DNA from: JBJFCE01 sp964437825 | GTDB lineage: Bacteria; Bacillota; Clostridia; Lachnospirales; Lachnospiraceae | Length of the DNA: 40,139 nucleotides | Direction: 5' to 3' | NCBI GenBank assembly: GCA_964437825.1 | Contig: CAYTIH010000022.1 | Coordinates: forward strand, 1 to 40,139 | Part shown: positions 25,708 to 34,283 of the stretch, in pieces | How the letters are laid out: the number at the start of each line of letters is the position of its first letter | How positions within the stretch are numbered: the first letter of the stretch is position 1 | Notes under the pieces: generated by a model | What the model was told of the DNA's origin: nothing | The model's input: only the letters and a program-made list of their open reading frames with translations | Database searches by the model: none | Made by a program: the position numbers and the translations under genes

Positions 25708-25830
25708 ATCTGCTCATTTCTATATAGATTCTATACTATCATACTCGCATGAAAAACAAATGTTACTTCGCGCCGCTTGATCCGTAAGATACACGGATTG
25801 CGTTTTTTAAAAATGTATTTCATCTGTTTT

Positions 25831-27639
25831 TCAGATTTTCCCCATCTGTGTCCGGTACATGGACGCATAGCGCCCGTTCCTCCTCATTAATTCCTCATGG
25901 GTTCCTTTTTCGGCGATTTGACCGCCTTCAATCAATAGAATCATATCCGAATCCCGGATGGTGGAAAGTCTATGCGCAATAATAAAGGAGGTGCGCCCCT
26001 TGGTGATTTGCAGCATAGCGCGGCGGATTTTCTGCTCGGTTACCGTATCCACCGAGCTGGTCGCTTCGTCCAGAATCATAATCGGTGCATCCGACAATAC
26101 CGCCCGGGCAATTGTCAGCAGCTGCCGCTCCCCTTGACTGAGTTCAAGGCCGCCCTGCGTGAGGACGGTGTCATATCCTTTCGGCAGTCTTTCTATGAAC
26201 GCATCCGCTCCTGCAATCCGGGCTGCCTCTTGAATCTGTTCGAAAGAAACATTTTCCCTTCCGTAACTGATATTTTCTGCTACCGTTTCCGCAAACAGCG
26301 CGGTATCCTGTAATACGACGCCAAACAAACGGCGCAGATCCCTCATCCGGTAGCCGCGCAGATCATGGCCATCCAAAAGGATACTGCCTCCGCTTACATC
26401 ATAAAATCTCGTCAGTAAATTAATAATCGTAGTTTTTCCCGCTCCGGTAGGACCTACAATGGCCGTCCTCGTCCCCGCCGGAATGCTGACGGAAATTCCC
26501 TTTAAGACAGGTGCATCCTCTGCATATCCGAAAACGACATTTTGAAACTCAATATCCCCTTTCGGAATCGTTACCGGAAGGGCATCCGGACGGTCCTCAG
26601 GCTCCTGCGTTTCATCCAGAATCTCAAAAATACGCTCAGCCCCGGCAACAGCCGTCTGAAAATTATTATATAAATTCGCAATATCTACAAACGGACGGGT
26701 AAACTGCTTTGTATAAAGCAGAAAGCTTGAAATCAATCCGACGGAAATCAATTCGTACGCTGCAAGGACGCCCCCGGTAATCGAAAGCACCACATAGATC
26801 ACATTGTTGATGACATTCATAATCGGCATCAGATAACCGGACCAGATCAGGGCCCGCGTTGCAATTTTGCGCAGCTGTTCATTATCCTCTTCAAACTGCT
26901 GTATCATTTTTTCTTCCCTGCAGTACGCCTTAACAACGCTAACGCCGGAAATTCCTTCTTCGATTCGTCCGTTCAGCTTGCCCAGGATTTTCTGCTGCTC
27001 GGCAAACAGCTTGCGGGTATGAGAGGTAATAATACGTGTAAGCAGCAAAATCAATCCCACGCCCACAAGTGAAACGATCGTCAGAAGCGGGCTTAAGAAC
27101 AGCATAATAAAAAATATTCCCACAATCGTAAATGCATATGTGAGCAGCTGCGTCATGGAATTTGAAATCGTTGTACTGATATTATCCACATCATTTGTAA
27201 GCCTGCTCATCAGCTCCCCATGCTGTCTCCTGTCAAAAAAAGAAAGCGGAAGCTTCTTCATAACTCCAAACAGAGCAACACGGATATGATGAATCATTTT
27301 CTGTCCGATGGCGGCCATAAAAAACTGCTGTAAAAAGCGTACCAGCCAGTCACCCAGATAAAGAGCGAGCAAAAAAATCAGGATTACTTCGCTGCTGTTA
27401 CCCCGGTCAACTGCACTCACGGCTTCACCGATCACTAACGGTGATAATATCGCGGAGGCCGAGGCAAATGCGGAGAGCAGCAGTATCCATCCGAGCCCTT
27501 TCCGATGCCCCTTCGTTAAATCCCAAAGGCGAAACAGTGTTCCTTTCATATTCTTTGGTTTTACCACCGGCCGCCCACGCATGGCGGCCCTGCCTCCTCC
27601 CATACCTGTGGGCGGCGGCGTCATATTTTTATCAGTCAT
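25831..27639 (-). CDS. ABC exporter half-transporter, catalytic-site partner
   Basis: About 602 residues. A Gly/Pro-rich N-terminus is followed by six membrane helices and an ATPase domain: Walker A GPTGAGKTT, Q-loop VVLQDTALF, signature LSQGERQ, Walker B IMILDEATSSVD and switch IAHRLSTI. ATG 27639 follows TTGGAG and overlaps the upstream stop by 8 nt; the frame also opens at 27666. With the preceding gene it forms a heterodimeric multidrug/lipid exporter of the LmrCD/TM287-288 kind. This half keeps the Walker B glutamate but has LSQGE in place of LSGGQ. Substrate unknown. Confidence 0.9.
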   Translation of the reverse strand: MTDKNMTPPPTGMGGGRAAMRGRPVVKPKNMKGTLFRLWDLTKGHRKGLGWILLLSAFASASAILSPLVIGEAVSAVDRGNSSEVILIFLLALYLGDWLVRFLQQFFMAAIGQKMIHHIRVALFGVMKKLPLSFFDRRQHGELMSRLTNDVDNISTTISNSMTQLLTYAFTIVGIFFIMLFLSPLLTIVSLVGVGLILLLTRIITSHTRKLFAEQQKILGKLNGRIEEGISGVSVVKAYCREEKMIQQFEEDNEQLRKIATRALIWSGYLMPIMNVINNVIYVVLSITGGVLAAYELISVGLISSFLLYTKQFTRPFVDIANLYNNFQTAVAGAERIFEILDETQEPEDRPDALPVTIPKGDIEFQNVVFGYAEDAPVLKGISVSIPAGTRTAIVGPTGAGKTTIINLLTRFYDVSGGSILLDGHDLRGYRMRDLRRLFGVVLQDTALFAETVAENISYGRENVSFEQIQEAARIAGADAFIERLPKGYDTVLTQGGLELSQGERQLLTIARAVLSDAPIMILDEATSSVDTVTEQKIRRAMLQITKGRTSFIIAHRLSTIRDSDMILLIEGGQIAEKGTHEELMRRNGRYASMYRTQMGKI

Positions 27640-29347
27640 TTGCGTCATCTCCAATCTGCGAAGCATAGATTGCCTGATAAGTCGGACATACCCTCATCAA
27701 TTCCTCATGAGTTCCAAAACCCTGCATGATCCCGTTCTCCATGCACAAAATCCTGTCGGTGTGCATCACCGTTGAGATTCTCTGACTGATGAGAAATACC
27801 GTCATCCCCCTTGCCTGCCGGGAAATTCCATCCAGTACTGCTGCCTCCGTGTCTGCGTCCAGCGCACTGGTACAATCATCCAAAATCAGAATCCGCGGCT
27901 GACATACCAGCGCCCTTGCCAATGAAAGACGCTGCTTCTGTCCTCCGGACAAATTGACTCCTCCCTGACCGAGTAAGGTTTCATATCCGTCTGCTGCAGC
28001 ACGGATAAATTCATCCGCACAGGCAATTTGGGCAGCATGTTTTACTTGCGCATCGGCAGCATCTTCTCTGCCCCAACGCAGATTTTCCATAATCGTTCCG
28101 GAAAATAAAAGCGCTTTTTGCGGTACGACCGCTATTGCTTTACGCAGCGATTTTTCGTCCACCTTCGTGACATCGTACCCGTCGACCAGAACCCGCCCCT
28201 TTGCAGCGTCGTAAAAACGCGGAATCAGATTGATCAGCGTGGTTTTGCCCGAACCCGTCGGACCGATAATCCCAACGGTTTCTCCCTGCCTTACGCAAAA
28301 CGAGAGACCGCAAAGGGATTCTCTCCCAGCCCCTGCATAAGTAAAAGATACATTTTCAAACCTGACCTCACCCTGCCACTGCACTCTTAGCGGTGCCTCC
28401 GAAGCCTTCTGCGCAGGCACCTCATTGAGAATTTCACTGACACGTTCTGAAGACGCCATGGCACGAACAGCCGTATTCAAAATATTGGAAACCATATTCA
28501 CTGCAAACAGAATCTGCGTCATATAGTTGATTGCCGCCATCAATCGTCCGATTTCCACAGCATTTTGACTGTTCGAAACCCAAAGCAGAACCACAATCCC
28601 CAGATTCACCGTCAAATTAATCAGCGGCGAAAATACAGCCATTACCTGCATTGCGGAGGTTCCCGTATCCGCAAGTGCCGCAGACGCCGCCTCAAATTTT
28701 TCTTCTTCCTTACTTTCCGCATGAAATGCTTTTACTACCCGGATCGAGGAAAGAAACTCGCGGCTAACGCCGTTTAACCCATCCAGCTTCTTTTGGAGCA
28801 GTCCGAATCGGGGATAACCGATCTTCATATTTGCCGTAATGAATCCGGCCGCAATAGCCAGAATAACAATCATCATCGGAATTTGCCGCGGTGTTTGCAC
28901 TATAATAAGTATGATAGCTCCGACACAAGTAATGGGTGCTTTCATCATAATGCGCATGCATCCGTTGATCAGCTCCTGTATCTGACTGACATCATTGGTG
29001 ATACGGGTAATCATGGATTCCGGCTTCAGTCTGTCAATATTTTCAAACGACAATGTCTGAATCTTACGATACATATCATTTCGCAATTCTTTACCCACTA
29101 TCTGAGAGGTACGGCTTGCAAAAATGTTACGCATAACCGCACCCAATGCGCCCAGCGCCGCTATGCCAAACATAATAACGCCATAATGCAGAATCAGACG
29201 AATGTCGGCATTTTTCACTCCTTCATCCACGATATTCGCCATAAAAGCGGGCTGCAGCAGATCAGCCATCGCTTCCACTGTCAAAAAAAACAAACCGGCT
29301 GTAAAGATTGCCAGGTGCCTTTTGATATAATGCAAAATCAGTTTCAT
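27632..29347 (-). CDS. ABC exporter half-transporter, degenerate-site partner
   Basis: About 571 residues from ATG 29347 (MKLILHYIKRHLAIF), which follows GAGGACAATT; an ATG at 29383 has no site. Six membrane helices, then Walker A GPTGSGKTT, Q-loop VVPQKALLF, canonical signature LSGGQKQR, and Walker B ILILDDCTSALD with Asp where the catalytic Glu should be. That change marks the degenerate site of heterodimeric exporters, complementing the next gene. A promoter lies at 29390-29418, so the pair forms its own transcription unit. Confidence 0.9.
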   Translation of the reverse strand: MKLILHYIKRHLAIFTAGLFFLTVEAMADLLQPAFMANIVDEGVKNADIRLILHYGVIMFGIAALGALGAVMRNIFASRTSQIVGKELRNDMYRKIQTLSFENIDRLKPESMITRITNDVSQIQELINGCMRIMMKAPITCVGAIILIIVQTPRQIPMMIVILAIAAGFITANMKIGYPRFGLLQKKLDGLNGVSREFLSSIRVVKAFHAESKEEEKFEAASAALADTGTSAMQVMAVFSPLINLTVNLGIVVLLWVSNSQNAVEIGRLMAAINYMTQILFAVNMVSNILNTAVRAMASSERVSEILNEVPAQKASEAPLRVQWQGEVRFENVSFTYAGAGRESLCGLSFCVRQGETVGIIGPTGSGKTTLINLIPRFYDAAKGRVLVDGYDVTKVDEKSLRKAIAVVPQKALLFSGTIMENLRWGREDAADAQVKHAAQIACADEFIRAAADGYETLLGQGGVNLSGGQKQRLSLARALVCQPRILILDDCTSALDADTEAAVLDGISRQARGMTVFLISQRISTVMHTDRILCMENGIMQGFGTHEELMRVCPTYQAIYASQIGDDAND

Positions 29348-29389
29348 AATTGTCCTCATTTCTGTCATGCAATGCACGGACACACAATT

Positions 29390-29418
29390 ATTCTATGCCG
29401 ATCCCCCGTAATTTGCAA
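29390..29418 (-). promoter_or_regulatory. Promoter of the ABC exporter pair
   Basis: -35 TTGCAA (29413-29418), a 17-bp spacer and -10 TAGAAT (29390-29395), about 40 nt upstream of the chosen start. Confidence 0.55.
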
Positions 29419-29444
29419 GAACGCAGATCAAACGGACATCCAAA

Positions 29445-29488
29445 GAAGGAACAGGCCTTTTGCGTTCTTTGCAGCGGTCTGTTCCTTC
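29445..29488 (-). terminator. Probable terminator of the amino acid transporter operon
   Basis: GAAGGAACAG and its complement extend to a 13-bp stem (one G-U) with an 18-nt loop. On the minus strand the stem ends in CTTC-TTT, a short T run, so termination strength is uncertain. Confidence 0.45.
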
Positions 29489-29512
29489 CTGTAAACATCA
29501 TATCCGTATTCC

Positions 29513-29546
29513 AAAATATCCCGGATTTCAAAATATCCCGGATTTC
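29513..29546. repeat. 17-bp perfect tandem duplication
   Basis: AAAATATCCCGGATTTC occurs twice head-to-tail in the spacer just past the ATPase gene. It resembles the tandem duplication at 24407-24452 in kind, though not in sequence. Confidence 0.9.
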
Positions 29547-29558
29547 AACATTCTTCAA

Positions 29559-30311
29559 TTAAATCACATAATCAAAATCAGGTAAAATTCTACTCAAAAA
29601 CTGTCTGGTTCTTTCCTCCTTCGGACGGCTGAAAATCTCGGCCGGAGCTCCTTCCTCCACAATCTTTCCTCCGTCCATGAATATCACTCGGTTAGCAACA
29701 TCCTGTGCGAAGCGCATCTCATGCGTTACGACAACCATGGTCGTTCCTTCTTTTGCAAGCTCCTTCATAACGCTTAGTACCTCACCGATCAATTCCGGAT
29801 CCAGTGCGGAAGTGGGCTCATCAAACAGAATAATATCCGGATTGACTGCAATGGCTCTCGCAATGCCGACTCTCTGCTGCTGCCCGCCGGACAGCTGGCT
29901 CGGATAATAATGATAGCGGTCGGAAAGTCCTACTTTATCAAGTGCTTTTTTGGCAATTTCCAGTGCCTTATCCTTGGGCACCTTTCTGGCTATCGTAAGT
30001 CCCTCCGTTACGTTCTGGATCGCCGTTTTATTATTGAATAGATTATAGTTCTGGAATACAAATGCAGTCTTATTTCTGATTTTGGAGATCGTCTTCTTGG
30101 ACGTATGTCTAAGATCGGCATGAATATCATCAAAAATGATTTCGCCTTTATCCGCTTTTTCCAAAAAATCTATGCACCTTAACAGGGTTGTTTTTCCTGA
30201 ACCGGAAGGTCCGAGAATGACTACGACATCGCTTTTTTCAACTTTGATCGAAACCCCTTTCAGAACCTCGTTATCTCCAAATGCTTTATGTATATTCTTT
30301 ATTTCCAACAT
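29559..30311 (-). CDS. Polar amino acid (probably cystine) ABC transporter ATPase
   Basis: 250 residues: Walker A GPSGSGKTT, Q-loop VFQNYNLF, signature LSGGQQQR, Walker B IILFDEPTSALDPE and H-loop VVTHEM. The sequence is typical of the PAAT family (GlnQ, TcyC/TcyN). It powers import with the two permeases and the binding protein of the same operon. It is the last gene, with 98 nt to the preceding permease. The cystine assignment rests on the Cys-rich leader ORFs and family resemblance, not on a diagnostic residue. Confidence 0.9.
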   Translation of the reverse strand: MLEIKNIHKAFGDNEVLKGVSIKVEKSDVVVILGPSGSGKTTLLRCIDFLEKADKGEIIFDDIHADLRHTSKKTISKIRNKTAFVFQNYNLFNNKTAIQNVTEGLTIARKVPKDKALEIAKKALDKVGLSDRYHYYPSQLSGGQQQRVGIARAIAVNPDIILFDEPTSALDPELIGEVLSVMKELAKEGTTMVVVTHEMRFAQDVANRVIFMDGGKIVEEGAPAEIFSRPKEERTRQFLSRILPDFDYVI

Positions 30312-30409
30312 GCCTGATATCCTCCAATCATTGACAATCCGCTTTCCATCCTATTCGTTTATCATCTGCCGCAGCGCGCACATTCCGCCTGCCGTGCATA
30401 ATCCGTTTG

Positions 30410-31132
30410 CTAAGCGGCCGCCTTTGAGCCTCTATTCTTATAGGATGAAACATATTTTTCTATCAGCTTAAATAACAGCTGCACAACGGTACATAGGATA
30501 ATATAAATCAGGCAGATATCCAAATATGCCTCAATATAATTATATCCATATGCAGCCTTAACCTTTGCAATTGCCGTAATATCCTGGACGGACATCATAA
30601 ATGCAAGAGAGGTACTTTTCAGCAGGCTGATTGTTGTATTACAGATATTGGGTAACGCCGAAACAAGCGCCTGAGGTATAATAATCCTCGTGTATGCCTG
30701 ACGTTTGTTAAGCCCGATTGTCAATGCCGCTTCCATCTGTCCGTGTCCTACCGTCAGGAGCGCGGAACGAAACACCTCCGAAAGCACTGCCGTGGTATTG
30801 ATGATGAATACAATATATGCATAAAGTATAGGATTGATCAGGAAGATATTGAACTGAAGTCCAAGTACTTCTTTAATAAAATAATTCAGCAGGGTCGGCA
30901 GCAGACTGTAAAGGAACAGAATCTGCAGCACTACCGGCGTTCCTCTGATAAAGGAAACATACACCGTTACGATTTTACCGGCTATCTTACGCTTTTCAAT
31001 CTTTCCAAGCGCCATGAAAAAGGCGATCGGGGCAGAGATCAAAAGTGTAATCAATGTTAATTTTAATGTCGTCGGAATTCCTCCCAAAGCACTGTAGAAG
31101 GTTTCCACCATGAATCTTGTATTCAGTTTCAT
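30410..31132 (-). CDS. Amino acid ABC transporter permease (second subunit)
   Basis: 240 residues with about five membrane helices and the EAA loop that contacts the ATPase (GQMEAALTIGLNKRQAYTRIIIPQALVSALPN). It belongs to the HisM/TcyL-TcyM family. It begins 15 nt after the first permease ends. Two different permease subunits point to a heterodimeric channel. Confidence 0.88.
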   Translation of the reverse strand: MKLNTRFMVETFYSALGGIPTTLKLTLITLLISAPIAFFMALGKIEKRKIAGKIVTVYVSFIRGTPVVLQILFLYSLLPTLLNYFIKEVLGLQFNIFLINPILYAYIVFIINTTAVLSEVFRSALLTVGHGQMEAALTIGLNKRQAYTRIIIPQALVSALPNICNTTISLLKSTSLAFMMSVQDITAIAKVKAAYGYNYIEAYLDICLIYIILCTVVQLLFKLIEKYVSSYKNRGSKAAA

Positions 31133-31147
31133 TCTGCTACGCTCCTT

Positions 31148-31852
31148 CTACGCCGAGGTCACGGTCTTTTTTCCTTTACTCAGTGTCTTTTCGATTGCTC
31201 CAAAGCTCTTTTCTATCACAAGTGTCAAAATCCAATATAGGATCGTAAGCCCCAGATAGGTTTCCAGTACATAGGAACCATGATTAAAACCGATCATCTG
31301 CTGTCCTCTGCCCATAATATCAATCAGACCGATCGTATATGCCAGAGAACCTTCCTTCATCAGATTCACCAGTGTGTTCGCAAAATTAGGAAGTGCGACT
31401 ACCGTACACTGCGGAAGAATGATTCTGCGAAACGCCTGCCATTCCGACATCCCGATACTGATTGCAGCCTCCCTCTGCCCTTTATCGACTGCCTGATAGG
31501 CGGATCTGAATACCTCGGCCATGCTTGCCGCAAACAGGATGGAAAATGTAGTGACTACAAAAAATCCCTTGCCGGCATTGTTGATATTGATTCCAAAGGA
31601 AAGCAGCAGCTCCGGAAGTCCATAATAGACAATGAATAACATGACAATCGACGGAATACATCTGGTAATATAGATGTATATATTCGCCAGAATTCTTGCA
31701 ATTCTTCCTTTTTTAATTTTTGCGCTTGCGAGCAGCATTCCGATTAGTCCGCCAAAAAATACTGTGCCGATTACCATTGCAATGGTTACCCACAAATAGG
31801 GAATCAGTTCAATAAGTATTTTTAATATGTAGGAAGGATGAAACGGGCGCAT
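31148..31852 (-). CDS. Amino acid ABC transporter permease (first subunit)
   Basis: 234 residues, about five membrane helices, with the EAA loop GQREAAISIGMSEWQAFRRIILPQCTVVALPN and the conserved RCIPSIVMLFIVYYGLP segment of polar amino acid permeases. It follows the URO-D-family gene by 24 nt and is paralogous to the next permease. Confidence 0.88.
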   Translation of the reverse strand: MRPFHPSYILKILIELIPYLWVTIAMVIGTVFFGGLIGMLLASAKIKKGRIARILANIYIYITRCIPSIVMLFIVYYGLPELLLSFGININNAGKGFFVVTTFSILFAASMAEVFRSAYQAVDKGQREAAISIGMSEWQAFRRIILPQCTVVALPNFANTLVNLMKEGSLAYTIGLIDIMGRGQQMIGFNHGSYVLETYLGLTILYWILTLVIEKSFGAIEKTLSKGKKTVTSA

Positions 31853-31876
31853 GATCTGCTACCTCCTTAATTCACT

Positions 31877-32863
31877 TTATTTTTCTGTCAAAGCTTTCGC
31901 TTTTTCACGTACCCAGACTAAATGTTCAATGGGCGTATCGCTCGGGATGGTGCAATCCGCTCCAAGAATCACTCCCGTACCGTCTGTTTCCGAAAGCAGC
32001 TTTTCTGTCTCTTTTTCAATTTCTTCTTTACTTCCCTTATACAGAACACCGTTTACTGTATTATCAAATCCGCCGATTACCGCACGGCCTCCGAATAATC
32101 TTTTTCCTTCCTTAAGGCTGACCCTCTCAACGGTAACCGCCCAGTTAATAACCTTTGCGGGGTAATCCACATAGGTGCTTAAATCATTCCTATGACCTTC
32201 ATATCCGCAAATGTGAAGGATATTATATGCGCTGACGTTATTTGCGCTCTCCAGTACAATCAGCTCACTCGGAGCAATGATGTTCAGGTAATCCTCCTTA
32301 CTGATACCGTCAATATTTCTGACGCTTAAATAAATGCCGTCCGCACCGCCTTCCTTGATCACTCTCTCGGACAATTCGGCAATATCCTTTGCAATTGCAA
32401 TAAGCGCTTTTTTCAGTCCTTTCGGATTTTCTTTGGCAAGCTGTGAAACCGTCAGTTCCTTTCCCGAACGCTCTAATAAAAAGCTTAAATACGTTGCCGG
32501 CGCAAATATATTGTAAAAAGCGGTTCTGCTCTCACCAAATCTTGAGGTCAGCTCCTTAACGAGCTTCACTTGACCGTCGATCCATTCCCGGGGATCGGAG
32601 GGACCTATCAGTGCAAGATCCGCCGGAGAATTCAGTTTGTCAATACCGCTGTTCGGATATCCGAAAAATCCGTCGCTCATCAGCTTCAAAAAGTCGGGGT
32701 CAAACTCATCCACATACTTTTGATGTCCCTCGATATTCCTTGTAACTGTCTCCTGACTCGGATCATAAAATGCATCCGCTGCAAAATGGAACCAAAAGCC
32801 CACAGGCACTCTTTCTGTCTTTTTATTATCAAATGCTGCTAATACCAAATCTCTCTTACTCAT
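31877..32863 (-). CDS. URO-D superfamily protein, probable zinc-dependent thiol/corrinoid methyltransferase
   Basis: 328 residues with the uroporphyrinogen decarboxylase fold (RVPVGFWFHF start, GADGIYLSVRN, GKRLFGGRAVIGGFDN, GVILGADCTIPSDTP). It carries H217-X-C219 (LHICGYEG) and C304 (GADCTIPSDTP). That His-X-Cys...Cys set is the zinc site of methylcobalamin:thiol methyltransferases such as MtaA/MtbA, and not of heme-pathway HemE. In an uptake operon for a sulfur amino acid it may methylate or demethylate a thiol. No corrinoid protein or HemE partner is nearby, so the methyl donor is unknown. Start ATG 32863 follows AAGGAG. Confidence 0.75.
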   Translation of the reverse strand: MSKRDLVLAAFDNKKTERVPVGFWFHFAADAFYDPSQETVTRNIEGHQKYVDEFDPDFLKLMSDGFFGYPNSGIDKLNSPADLALIGPSDPREWIDGQVKLVKELTSRFGESRTAFYNIFAPATYLSFLLERSGKELTVSQLAKENPKGLKKALIAIAKDIAELSERVIKEGGADGIYLSVRNIDGISKEDYLNIIAPSELIVLESANNVSAYNILHICGYEGHRNDLSTYVDYPAKVINWAVTVERVSLKEGKRLFGGRAVIGGFDNTVNGVLYKGSKEEIEKETEKLLSETDGTGVILGADCTIPSDTPIEHLVWVREKAKALTEK

Positions 32864-32879
32864 AATTTTTTCTCCTTAT

Positions 32880-32951
32880 CCTATTCTTTTTTATTTAGGC
32901 GTTTGCGAAACTCATCAAAACATTGAGCCAATTGCCTATTCTTTTTTATTT
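32880..32951. repeat. Pair of 17-bp direct repeats in the SBP / URO-D spacer
   Basis: CCTATTCTTTTTTATTT occurs at 32880-32896 and 32935-32951, 38 nt apart. In gene direction each copy reads ...AATAAAAAAGAATAGG, and the stretch between reads as a short open frame RQLAQCFDEFRKRLNKKE then stop. It may be a remnant or a local duplication. Confidence 0.75.
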
Positions 32952-32973
32952 CGTTTCAATAACATCAATGATT

Positions 32974-33921
32974 TTACAGCTCGTCGCCCTTCTGATATCC
33001 CTCGGGAACATAGTCGAACAGACTGTATCCGAAGTAATCCTGCTGGAGCTGATCCAGTGTTCCTTCTTCATAAAGCTGCTCCCATGCCTGGTCATAGGCA
33101 TCCGCCAGTTCCTTCTCGTTGATATTGAATAGTGCCCAAGTAGGAATCGCTTCGTATGCTACATAAGTCAGCTGATCCGCATATTCATGGAACTCACCGC
33201 TCTCTGCCAAAACGTTGTATTCGAAGTTCGTCTGAATCTCAAATACCGCGTCATATCTGCCTTCCAATACCCACTGATAGGAATCCGAGTTGCTGAATGA
33301 TTCAGCAGCTACCAGTTCAATTTGATGATCCGGATTATTTTTATTATAATTTTCAACGATCGTGTACTGTGCATTCTGCGGTGCAAGCGGAATCAGTCTG
33401 CCGCTAAAATCTGCAAAGCTCTGCATATCCTTGATCTGATCGGCATATTCCGTCTTAAACGCAAGTCCGGTAACGCTTGCCCCCAGATAATGCTCCGGGA
33501 ATACATAGCTTTCTTCTCTTGCAGCAGTCCACCAGATTCCTTTCGTTCCGATCTGATATTTCCCGGACTCCACACCGATCAGGATATCGTCATCCGTGGT
33601 TGCCACATATTCAAATTCATACTGGGGAAGAAGCTCATCCACTGCCTTTAATACGGCCACTTCATATCCCTCTGCATTTCCGTTTTCATCGATATAATCG
33701 TACGGAGGATAGTCCTGTCTATAAGCCACCGTGATTTTTCTAACCTCTCCCTCAGAGTTGTCTGCGTCCGCCGTATTTATGGAGTTTTCCTCTACGGTAC
33801 TGTCCGCCGTATCATTGTCCACCGCTTTCTCCTCGCTGCTGCCTGCGCATCCTGTTAATACTCCAAAAGAGAGAATTGCTGTTGCTGCAAGTATGATCCA
33901 TTTCCATATATTTCTTTTCAT
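32974..33921 (-). CDS. Amino acid ABC transporter substrate-binding lipoprotein
   Basis: 315 residues. Lipoprotein signal peptide MKRNIWKWIILAATAILSF with lipobox LTGC (Cys25), an acidic Ser/Asp linker, then a family 3 extracellular solute-binding domain (ITVAYRQDYPPYDYIDENGN, GYEVAVLKAV, GVESGKYQIGTKG). ATG 33921 follows GGAAAGGAATTATCATT. It captures the substrate at the outer face for the downstream permeases. It is the first large gene of the operon, behind a 630-nt leader with two Cys-rich ORFs, which suggests cystine or a related sulfur compound. Confidence 0.88.
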   Translation of the reverse strand: MKRNIWKWIILAATAILSFGVLTGCAGSSEEKAVDNDTADSTVEENSINTADADNSEGEVRKITVAYRQDYPPYDYIDENGNAEGYEVAVLKAVDELLPQYEFEYVATTDDDILIGVESGKYQIGTKGIWWTAAREESYVFPEHYLGASVTGLAFKTEYADQIKDMQSFADFSGRLIPLAPQNAQYTIVENYNKNNPDHQIELVAAESFSNSDSYQWVLEGRYDAVFEIQTNFEYNVLAESGEFHEYADQLTYVAYEAIPTWALFNINEKELADAYDQAWEQLYEEGTLDQLQQDYFGYSLFDYVPEGYQKGDEL

Positions 33922-33990
33922 AATGATAATTCCTTTCCGGTTTTCTTATTATTTTTTGATTTACTTATTGATTTTGGCTATCTTTTTCCT

Positions 33991-34092
33991 TTATTTCTGC
34001 ATCGGGTTATGAGTACAACAACGACACATACAACACATCTTCCTATTACACTCCTTGATACTGTTTACTGTTTCTTTCCTTATTGTTCTCAT
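33991..34092 (-). CDS. Cys-rich small ORF 2 in the transporter leader
   Basis: A 33-residue ORF starting at ATG 34092 after GGAGAGGAGAAGATT, a good ribosome binding site. It contains KMCCMCRCCTHN (residues 19-30) and one further Cys at 15, six Cys in all. It ends 69 nt before the binding-protein start, with no terminator between. The frame is open upstream to 34176, but that extension is only a translation of the repeat-like insert. It may be a second leader peptide acting on translation, or a small metal/thiol-binding peptide. Confidence 0.65.
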   Translation of the reverse strand: MRTIRKETVNSIKECNRKMCCMCRCCTHNPMQK

Positions 34093-34099
34093 AATCTTC

Positions 34100-34190
34100 T
34101 CCTCTCCGATTTTTTTCACAAGATAGAATCCTGCTCTGCAGGATTCTCCGCCTGCGGCGGGTCGCGTTAGCGACATTTTTTCCTCTCCGA
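34100..34190 (-). repeat. Repeat-like insert flanked by 10-bp direct repeats
   Basis: TCGGAGAGGA (minus strand) occurs at 34181-34190 and at 34100-34109, just before small ORF 2. The 71 nt between are GC-rich and packed with hairpins: GTCGC-taac-GCGAC, CCGCC-gca-GGCGG and AGAATCCTGC-aga-GCAGGATTCT. It looks like a dispersed palindromic element inserted next to, and duplicating, the ribosome binding site. Confidence 0.6.
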
Positions 34191-34213
34191 CGCAGTGCGA
34201 TCCGCGCGGAGCG

Positions 34214-34283
34214 TTTTTATATCATAGGAAATCAGAATACTTTCGTACTTTAACGCCGCAAGGTATTTCCTATGATATAAAAA
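34214..34283. repeat. 19-bp perfect inverted repeat in the transporter leader
   Basis: Arms 34214-34232 and 34265-34283 (core TATATCATAGGAAAT) enclose 32 nt that include a GTAC-GAAA-GTAT mini-hairpin. One arm overlaps the T run of the attenuator terminator, so the two structures may exclude each other. No T run follows it on the minus strand, so it is not itself a terminator. Confidence 0.85.

Noticed and set aside
25779..25813. Hairpin ATCCGT/ACGGAT followed by TTTTTT on the plus strand
   Set aside because: It would terminate plus-strand transcription, but no plus-strand gene leads into it, and the minus strand has no T run.
31877..32863. Heme-pathway uroporphyrinogen decarboxylase (hemE)
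   Set aside because: The His-X-Cys...Cys zinc ligands and the transporter context fit the methyltransferase branch; no other heme genes are near.
33991..34176. 61-residue reading of small ORF 2 beginning MSLTRPAAGGESCRAG
   Set aside because: The first 28 residues only translate the hairpin-rich insert; the ribosome binding site supports ATG 34092.
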